Positions 57,949 through 64,000 of a DNA stretch of 64,000 nt are shown piece after piece (the first letter of the stretch is position 1; the number at the start of each line of letters is the position of its first letter). The notes beneath the pieces are model-generated. The model was not told where the DNA came from and did no database searches. It worked only from the letters and a program-made list of their open reading frames with translations. The DNA lies in assembly GCA_963747345.1 (NCBI GenBank), contig CAVVFA010000008.1, positions 434,001 through 498,000 on the forward strand, in the 5' to 3' direction. A program made the position numbers and the translations under genes. The stretch is from GCA-2746795 sp963747345. GTDB lineage: Bacteria > Chloroflexota > Anaerolineae > Promineifilales > Promineifilaceae.

Positions 57949-59343
57949 ATGAAACGAAACAAAATAGTTAGTTTAATAGCTCTAACATTAATTATGAGCT
58001 TACTCGTATTAGCATCAGTTTCCGCCCAAGGAACGTGGACAACTGGTATAGATATTCAAAATTTATCTAGTGCAAGTGGAAACGTCATCGTCACATTCTA
58101 TGATAGCGCAGGAAATTCAGCAGGTTCCGTATCTGATTCCATCAGCAGTTTTGGTGGGTTAAATGTATACGTACCTAATATTCCAGATTCCACATTACCA
58201 GCAGGAGAATATTCTGCTATTGTAAGCTCGGACACGCCCGTGGCAGCTACTACATCCTTGCAGAATTATGATTTAGGTGGTGCAGATATCTACTTGGGGA
58301 CTGATGTGCCAGCAACAGATATAACTTTCCCCTTAGTCTATCGCAATCACACTTCTGGTAAATGGAACACCGAATTGGTTATCCAAAACACAGGTGATTC
58401 TCCACAACTTGTAAACCTGAGTTTGTTCACAAGCGGTAGTTCAACTGCCTCAGCAACTGATTCTGCAACCATTCCAGCAAAAGCTTCACACACATTTGAC
58501 ATTTCTGAATCAAAATATGCGGCCTTTGGTCCATTCGGTTCAGCTAAAGTTACCTCTAGCAGTGAACTATTAGCTGGCATTGCTATGGCCATCCGCAATC
58601 CAGGAACAGGTGTGGCTAATGTAATTGAGACTAGTTATCGAGCATTTGGGGCTGCAAATCAAGGACAAGACATTGTTGCGCCTCTAGTCTATAAAAATTT
58701 CAATGGTTGGACAAGTGGCGTCAATATTGTAAATACAGGCAACACTCCCACAGTAGTTGACATAACTTACAAAAATGCAAATCCTGCAGTAACTGGTGGT
58801 CCTTGGACAGATTCGGTATCTATTCCAGCCAATGCAATGGGTGTTTTCTTTACACCATCAAATGCAACAGGATTACCCAATAATTTCTACGGTTCCGCTA
58901 AAATTACTTCCAATACGAACGATGTATTAGTTGTCGTTGCCTCTCAACGATATCCTGTAACTGGGGCACAAGGTGTTGCCTATGAAGGGTCATTGGATGA
59001 TGGTACAGCAACCGCTTGTGTTAGTGCTCCAATTGTACAAAACCGGTCTTCTTGGAAAACTGGTATTAACATTTTGAACTTAGGTACTTCACCAGCAACT
59101 GTTGCAATCAGTTACGCGAGTTCCGCAGCTGGCATTCCTGATGCGGCTGACACTTATACTATCGCTGCAGGTTCACCTGCAACCGTATATATGCCATCGG
59201 ATGGCGCAACATTAAGTGGTTTTTATGGTGCTGCTGATATTAAAAGCACAAATGGGCAGCCCCTCCTAGTGAATATAGCAAATTCACGTGCTGATAAAGG
59301 TGTTTCATCTAACTATGTAGGTATTAATTATACCTGCCCCTAA
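57949..59343 (+). CDS. Secreted protein of four ~112-residue repeats
   Basis: 464 residues from ATG 57949, with GGAGGTG just upstream. The signal peptide has a hydrophobic core at residues 7-23 and a likely cut after SVSAQ. The rest is four beta-rich repeats starting near W30, W139, W254 and W369: WTTGIDIQNLSS, WNTELVIQNTGD, WTSGVNIVNTGN, WKTGINILNLGT. Each carries a TGF/SP-like loop and GSA(D/K)I strand end. No transmembrane anchor is seen. It may be a cell-surface or sheath protein, possibly the carrier or binding partner of the glycan. Family not recognised; confidence is in the repeats, not the role. Confidence 0.75.
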   Translation: MKRNKIVSLIALTLIMSLLVLASVSAQGTWTTGIDIQNLSSASGNVIVTFYDSAGNSAGSVSDSISSFGGLNVYVPNIPDSTLPAGEYSAIVSSDTPVAATTSLQNYDLGGADIYLGTDVPATDITFPLVYRNHTSGKWNTELVIQNTGDSPQLVNLSLFTSGSSTASATDSATIPAKASHTFDISESKYAAFGPFGSAKVTSSSELLAGIAMAIRNPGTGVANVIETSYRAFGAANQGQDIVAPLVYKNFNGWTSGVNIVNTGNTPTVVDITYKNANPAVTGGPWTDSVSIPANAMGVFFTPSNATGLPNNFYGSAKITSNTNDVLVVVASQRYPVTGAQGVAYEGSLDDGTATACVSAPIVQNRSSWKTGINILNLGTSPATVAISYASSAAGIPDAADTYTIAAGSPATVYMPSDGATLSGFYGAADIKSTNGQPLLVNIANSRADKGVSSNYVGINYTCP

Positions 59344-59367
59344 AACCTAGTTACTAATATCACCAAT

Positions 59368-59403
59368 AAAAAGCCAGCTAAGGTATACCTTAGCTGGCTT
59401 TTT
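59368..59403. terminator. Perfect 36-bp palindromic terminator
   Basis: The 36 bases are fully self-complementary: AAAAAGCCAGCTAAGGTA and its reverse complement. They are followed by more T. It is a strong intrinsic terminator on both strands, ending the repeat-protein gene. The radical SAM unit begins about 200 bp later. Confidence 0.92.
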
Positions 59404-59601
59404 ATTTTGCATGAGTAGTGCATGTGCATACAATTAATAACCTTAAGAGCTTTTTGCACTCTACAAGTTTTAGTTTACATTAGCTAACCGTTTATGGTAT
59501 CAAATAGGATTTTATGTTCCGCATAAAATGAACCGTCTAAACAAATAAAAATTTATTAGGTATAAACTGAATATTTTTTATATCTTGACATGTGGTGATT
59601 T

Positions 59602-60793
59602 ATGAAAAGCCTCCAAACGTTAAAACGCGAAGTACACGCAATGCACAATCACTCATTTGAAACATTGATTCTTTTTTGTCACAGGTAGATGTAATGCAAA
59701 ATGCCATCATTGTTTTTATTGGGCGAATTTAGGGCCAACCCATGTTGGATTATCTCTAGACAAAATAGAAAAGATTGCAAAATCAATGCCATCTTTTGGA
59801 ACCTTGTTACTGTCTGGCGGTGAACCAACATTGAGGTCAGATTTACCCGAGCTTGTACGAATTTTTAGAACCAACAATGCGATAAGGAACGTCAGTATTC
59901 CTACAAACGGACTCTTGCCTGAGCGCATTGCCGATATCGCAGAACAAATTGCACAGATTGATCCCGATTTATTTGTTACATTTAATCTTTCCATAGATGG
60001 TTTTTCTGAACTCCATGATGAAATTCGTGGGGTGCCTGGAAATTTCGATTCTGCAATTAAAACCTTGCGACTCATTAGAAATTTAGGCCAGAAATACGGC
60101 AATTTACAGGCTTATGTAAACTCTGTAATTTGTGCTGACAATTATAAGGAAGTTGTCCCTTTTGCTAAGTTTATCCAATCTGAAGAATTAGCCGATGCCC
60201 ATTATTTCGAAATTATTCGCGGAGACCCACCTGAGGTAAGGTTGAAAGCCGTACCTCCAGATGAATTAAGAAAAGTATATGAAGGTGTAACGCCTATTCA
60301 GGAGTCCTATATTTATCGAGATATCAATCGTAGGAGATCTGGTATTATAGCTCAATGGCGCAAGCTTTCAGATGTGGGTAATCTATTAAATCGTTATCGT
60401 CATCAATGGCGTATTCACTCTCTTAATACTAAATGGGATTTCACTTGTATGGCAGGTGAGGCCATTGGAGCAATTGATTACAATGGACAAACTAGAATCT
60501 GCGAATTACGTGAAGATAACGTAAATCTAGCTGATTTCGACTATGATTTTTCACAAGCATGGAATTCTGCAGTTCTTAGAAAAGAAGCCCAAATTGCAAA
60601 ATCTCATGCCTGTGATTGTACCCATACTTGTTTTATTAATGTTTCAATGCGGCAAGATTTTTCTGCACGCTTTTGGGAAGCCCCATGGCTATTCTTAAAA
60701 TACAAAACTGGAAATTTGTGGGAAAATGACTTCTCTTTTAACGGTAATCATTCCAACAAGGAATCGCACATCCCTACTGCTCAAAGTCATTGA
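59602..60793 (+). CDS. Radical SAM/SPASM-type enzyme in the glycan cluster (one frameshift)
   Basis: About 397 residues from ATG 59602. After a shift in the T6 run near 59671 the sequence is TGRCNAKCHHCFYWANLGPT, the CxxxCxxC iron-sulfur motif. LLLSGGEPTLRSDLPELVRI (GGEP), SIPTNGLLPERI and FNLSIDGFSELHDEIRG follow, as in MoaA/SPASM enzymes. The C-terminal end has FTCMAGEAIGAIDYNGQTRI, then CELRE and HACDCTHTCF, extra Cys for an auxiliary cluster (SPASM-like). The last 68 bp overlap the next gene. It may modify a sugar or peptide in the surface-glycan pathway; substrate unknown. Confidence 0.82.
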
Positions 60794-61661
60794 TAATTTG
60801 TTGTTGCAAGCAAAAGATATCAATAATCAATTAGAAATTGTTGTTGTAGATGACGGATCAACAGAAGATATAAGAATTTTTACTACAAGGTTTTACGTCC
60901 CAACACCCTAATGGGCATTTAGTTCACTACTTTTTTCAGCAGGCGCAAGGGCCAGCTACTGCAAGGAATTTGGGCATAAAAAAGGCTAGTGGAGACATTG
61001 TCTTATTTATTGGTGACGACATTTTACCTTCACCAAAATTTTTAGCTGGACATTACCTAGCTCATACCCAAGAATATCAGCAGGGAAATCAAGCGATTTT
61101 AGGCATAGCGAATTCCCCCAAAATATGTGTGATTCGCCTTTTGTTTTTTGGTGGCGAAAATGGAATTTCCGTTATCAGCTTTTGCTTGATGGGGATCGAG
61201 AACCTGATTTTTCTTTCTTCTATACAAACAACTTGTCAGTAAAACGGGATTTCTTGCTTAAGCATGGTCTATTTGATGAATCTTTCCGTTATGCAGCATA
61301 CGAAGACGGAGAATTAGGGTCAAGATTATGCAAGCAAGGAATGGAACTTATCTTTTTGCCACAAATAAAAGCTGAACATTATCACAAAATTGACCTTTAT
61401 GAATCCTGCAAACGCATGATCACGAAAGGAAAAGCTTACGATCTCTTTATTCAAAAAACGGGTTTACCCGGGATATCTCGTTTATGGGAAATTCTAGGCA
61501 GTGGGCCATGGATGATACCAATTCTGATTCAACCACTATATAAATTTGCAGATTGGTTGCAAACCAGAGGTGTTATTTCCTGGGTATATATAATTGTCCT
61601 TATGTATAATTTCCAGGTGGGTCGTGGAAAAAAAACACCCCTATCAAATATGAGAGACTAA
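60726..61661 (+). CDS. Glycosyltransferase family 2 (two frameshifts)
   Basis: About 310 residues. Start MTSLLTVIIPTRNRTSLLLK at ATG 60726. The frame breaks near 60890 and near 61120. Between them is GPATARNLGIKKASGDIVLF, then IGDDILPSPKF (DxD-like). After them come NNLSVKRDFLLKHGLFDESF and RYAAYEDGELGSRLCKQGME, the catalytic acidic region. It overlaps the radical SAM gene by 68 bp and ends 15 bp before the lipoprotein gene. It adds a sugar in the same pathway; donor unknown. Confidence 0.82.
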
Positions 61662-61676
61662 AGGTTAGAATTATTA

Positions 61677-62312
61677 ATGAATAAACGATTTGGTTTAACT
61701 ATTACTATCCTATTCATTGGGATATCCTTTATCCTTATTGGGTGCAATAGTAGCAATAATGAAACAGCAACATCTATTCCTAATACAATAGAATCAACTC
61801 TTAACACAGATAATTCAAATGTGGCTACACCATCTATTGAATCTGGTTACCCTTATCCTGTAACTGATAGTAGCGATAATGGTCAACCAATTTCAGCTTA
61901 TCCAGCAACAAATTTAGAATCTGAGGAAAATACTGTTCAAGGTGTTCCCATAACAGAATTTATAGTGCCTACTCCTTCTCCAGGCTTGGCTACCGTGACC
62001 GGTATCCTCGTCGAAAACTTTACGCAACTAGCACCAACAGAGAGTACTGTGTATTTAGGGAAATTAATTGAAACAGATGCAGGGCTTCCTATAATCAGTT
62101 TGAATCGAGAAATCGCCCCTACAAGTCTCCCTTTGCCTGATGGTCGATTCGCAATATCGGATGTTATGCCTGGAAAATATGGCATCATCTTATATAATCC
62201 TGATATTAATTTTTTGATTGATGATCCCCAAAACCCTGAAGTGAGCCTAATAATTACAGTCGCAGAAGATCAAACTTTAGACTTGGGTAAAATCAATATA
62301 TCAATGCCTTAA
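61677..62312 (+). CDS. Lipoprotein of unknown function
   Basis: 211 residues, intact. The signal peptide ends in a lipobox (FILIGC, Cys at about residue 23). A Ser/Thr/Asn-rich stretch of about 70 residues follows, and then a beta-sandwich-like domain (GLATVTGILVENFTQLAPTE, DGRFAISDVMPGKYGIILYN). That text looks like a carboxypeptidase regulatory-like or CarboxypepD_reg fold. It would be anchored outside the membrane. No clear partner other than the glycan genes around it. Confidence 0.75.
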   Translation: MNKRFGLTITILFIGISFILIGCNSSNNETATSIPNTIESTLNTDNSNVATPSIESGYPYPVTDSSDNGQPISAYPATNLESEENTVQGVPITEFIVPTPSPGLATVTGILVENFTQLAPTESTVYLGKLIETDAGLPIISLNREIAPTSLPLPDGRFAISDVMPGKYGIILYNPDINFLIDDPQNPEVSLIITVAEDQTLDLGKINISMP

Positions 62313-62331
62313 TCCAGTTGAAGGTCTATTA

Positions 62332-63202
62332 ATGTCAAAACTTGGGGAAAATTCATTATATCTGCTTAATCAATTATTGCCTGGCGCTAACGATAAACTA
62401 TTAGAAGCAAAACAAGACCCTCAAAACTATGTGGAGTTTTTTGAAAATCGGACAAAGAGTTCTTTTGGAGTATTTGGATCAATAGATTATACCAACAAGA
62501 AAGTTTTAGATGTGGGGTGTGGGTTGCAGGGACAATCTTGCTCATTTTTTAGAGTATGGGGCAACATCTGTAACGGGAATCGATATCGATTACACACAAA
62601 TCCATCAAACGAGTCTAATCTTTTTACGCCGCTATCCGCAACACAAGTCTTCAATTCAATTTGTGTTAAGTGATGCTGCGAAGATGCCATTTCCAGATGA
62701 GTATTTCGATATTCTTGTAGCAAACGACACTTTTGAACACGTAAATAATTTACCCAATACTTTGCATGAATGCGCACGTGTCTTACGCCCTGGAGGAAGA
62801 TTATATGTTTATTTCCCTCCCTTTTACGCGCCTTGGGGAACCCACATGGTAAACTGGATTCATATCCCTTGGTGTCAAGTTGCTTTTTCAGAAAAAACTA
62901 TTCTTAATGTTGCCCGTCAATTAGAAAAGGATGGTAAATCCATAAATAGTCGTCTGCCAAAAGAAACGCAGCTTAATCTTGGTGAAAGCGATAGAATACC
63001 ATTTGTTAGCCACCTAACGTTGAAATATTTTCGTAATGTTCTTATAGAAACCCCATCATTACAGATTGAAAACATGAAGTTGCTTCCCCCAGGCTGGAGG
63101 AAACATAAACGGATAAATCAAATCCTATCTCCATTAACACATATTCCAATTGTGCAGGAAATGTTTACAGCAAAAGCTGTCTATATATTGCGTAAAATAT
63201 AA
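62332..63202 (+). CDS. SAM-dependent methyltransferase (one frameshift)
   Basis: About 290 residues from ATG 62332. N-terminal helices are followed by motif I VLDVGCG, where the frame changes near 62525. Then come LAHFLEYGATSVTGIDIDYT, DAAKMPFPDEYFDILVANDT, FEHVNNLPNTLHECARVLRP and GGRLYVYFPPFYAPWGTHM. These are UbiE/Methyltransf_11-type. The C-terminal extension (QLNLGESDRIPFVSHLTLKY) is like other cluster methyltransferases. The AT-rich composition matches the glycan cluster. It likely methylates a sugar or small acceptor. Confidence 0.85.
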
Positions 63203-63266
63203 CGTTTTTGATTTTTAGGTTATGCAAAAAAATGCTGGTGGACGATTCCCCCCTTCCCTGGTTCTT

Positions 63267-64000
63267 ATGAACATCTGCCAAGCCCTCCACAACGGCCGTT
63301 TCCCCTCCATCCCCTATCTCCACACCCGCCTCCTCCTCCAACACGTCCTCGGCGGCGTAGACCACACCTACCTCATCGCCCACGACGACCAGGAACTAAC
63401 GGCCGTTCAAGAGCAAACCTTCCTCGCCTATCTGAACCGCGCCGCCCAGGGCGAACCGATTCCCTACATCATCGGCCACGCCCCCTTCTTCGATATGGAC
63501 TTACACGTCAGCCCGGCCGTGCTCATTCCGCGACCCGAGACAGAACAGTTGGTAGAAACGGCCGTTTCCCTCACAAAAACCCACAACTACACCCATATCG
63601 TCGATACCGGGACGGGCAGCGGCTGCATTCCCATCGCGTTGGCCCGAAAACTGCCCCAAGCCAACATCGAAGCCACCGATATTTCGGCTGAAGCACTCGT
63701 CGTCGCGCGCCAAAATGCCGCCGAATTTGCGCCCAATCGCATCACCTTTCACCACGGAAATCTCCTCCAACCGATCACCGAGCCTATCGACCTGATCACC
63801 GCCAATTTACCCTACGTCACCGACCACGAGTGGACGATGTTAGACGATGGGGTAAAATTGTACGAGCCTCAACTAGCCCTCAAAGGGGGGCCAGACGGTT
63901 TAGACATTATTCGAGACCTACTAAATCAGGCGACGCACAAACTTACATCCGGCGGTGCAATCTTGTTGGAAATTGGCTGGCAGCAAGGCCAGGCAGCAAA
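63267..64000 (+). CDS. prmC: Release-factor glutamine methyltransferase, 3' part beyond window
   Basis: Partial: the frame is open to the right edge. It methylates the Gln of the GGQ motif of RF1 and RF2. The sequence reads LLLQHVLGGVDHTYLI, EPIPYIIGHAPFFDMDLHVS, LIPRPETEQLVETAVS and VDTGTGSGCIPIALARKLPQ (SAM loop). The catalytic motif usually reads NPPY; here it is NLPYV. The start at ATG 63267 fits the family N-terminus; an in-frame ATG at 63222 would add 15 residues. Base composition and ACGGCCGT copies (three in 300 bp) return to the chromosomal norm, unlike the glycan genes just upstream. Confidence 0.92.
   Translation, partial: MNICQALHNGRFPSIPYLHTRLLLQHVLGGVDHTYLIAHDDQELTAVQEQTFLAYLNRAAQGEPIPYIIGHAPFFDMDLHVSPAVLIPRPETEQLVETAVSLTKTHNYTHIVDTGTGSGCIPIALARKLPQANIEATDISAEALVVARQNAAEFAPNRITFHHGNLLQPITEPIDLITANLPYVTDHEWTMLDDGVKLYEPQLALKGGPDGLDIIRDLLNQATHKLTSGGAILLEIGWQQGQAA

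Larger units (their letters stand above)
611..63560. repeat. Dispersed palindrome ACGGCCGT (AACGGCCGTT core)
   Basis: The 8-mer ACGGCCGT occurs about 59 times by manual count across this span, for example at 611, 634, 26946 and 49610. In most copies it is extended to AACGGCCGTT. Copies sit mainly inside coding regions, where they read as TAV, NGR or RPF/RPL depending on frame. They also lie in intergenic DNA and terminator stems. None is seen in the two insertion sequences or from about 51.74 to 63.29 kb. The pattern resembles HIP1 of cyanobacteria in abundance and palindromy but has a different sequence. Confidence 0.9.

Overview
The window reads as a bacterial chromosome segment, most probably from a filamentous or Anaerolineae-like member of the Chloroflexota. 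That placement is inference from protein style: Thr/Pro-stalked membrane proteins, CSLREA/choice-of-anchor surface proteins, a GatCAB operon, a BMP-type nucleoside importer, an acyl-ACP-reductase-like protein and a CHASE2 kinase. No rRNA or tRNA gene was seen. About two dozen genes, including essential ones (dnaE, gatA, gatC, asnS), are broken by single-base frameshifts or nonsense codons while their neighbours are intact. This fits uncorrected long-read or metagenome assembly better than true decay. Broken genes are therefore given as one entry each, with the approximate break positions.

Layout. 0-6.7 kb: a helix-hairpin-helix protein, a badly broken CSLREA beta-helix surface protein, MutY with a Nudix-box C-terminus, an alkyltransferase-like protein, an MscS channel and an MFS permease. 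6.9-12 kb: a 115-bp MITE-like element, an acyl-ACP-reductase-like oxidoreductase, a PD40 propeller protein and a membrane dipeptidase. 12-16 kb: DNA polymerase III alpha. 16-20.3 kb: a DUF433/DUF5615 remnant, a TetR/DUF2269 pair with twin operators, a 1061-bp IS, an unknown protein and a flavin-fold protein. 20.3-29.4 kb (minus strand): gatC-gatA, two unknown genes, a sugar-nucleotidyltransferase-like protein, an aminotransferase and gatB, then peptide deformylase and a cNMP/PH-domain membrane protein. 29.5-37.1 kb: a stalked membrane protein, an M50/TPR protein and a complete BMP-type ABC importer.

37.3-44.6 kb is the most interesting locus. It holds an ECF-like sigma factor, a FecR-domain membrane protein, a 1161-residue Ser/Thr kinase-CHASE2-cyclase fusion whose cyclase domain has lost its catalytic residues, and a zinc-ribbon/FHA protein. 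44.7-50.7 kb: asnS, a methyltransferase, a TrmB-family regulator with a P1B-4 metal ATPase, and an NAD(P)-binding protein. 50.8-63.2 kb: a surface-glycan cluster with five glycosyltransferase/methyltransferase-type enzymes on either side of a Wzx-like flippase, a secreted four-repeat protein, a radical SAM/SPASM enzyme, a second GT2, a lipoprotein and a methyltransferase, interrupted near its start by an ISL3 element. prmC begins at the right edge.

Two genome-scale signals stand out. The palindrome ACGGCCGT (usually AACGGCCGTT) occurs roughly 59 times by eye, against about one expected by chance, inside genes of all functions. It is absent from both insertion sequences and from about 51.74 to 63.29 kb, the visibly AT-richer glycan cluster, which therefore looks recently acquired.
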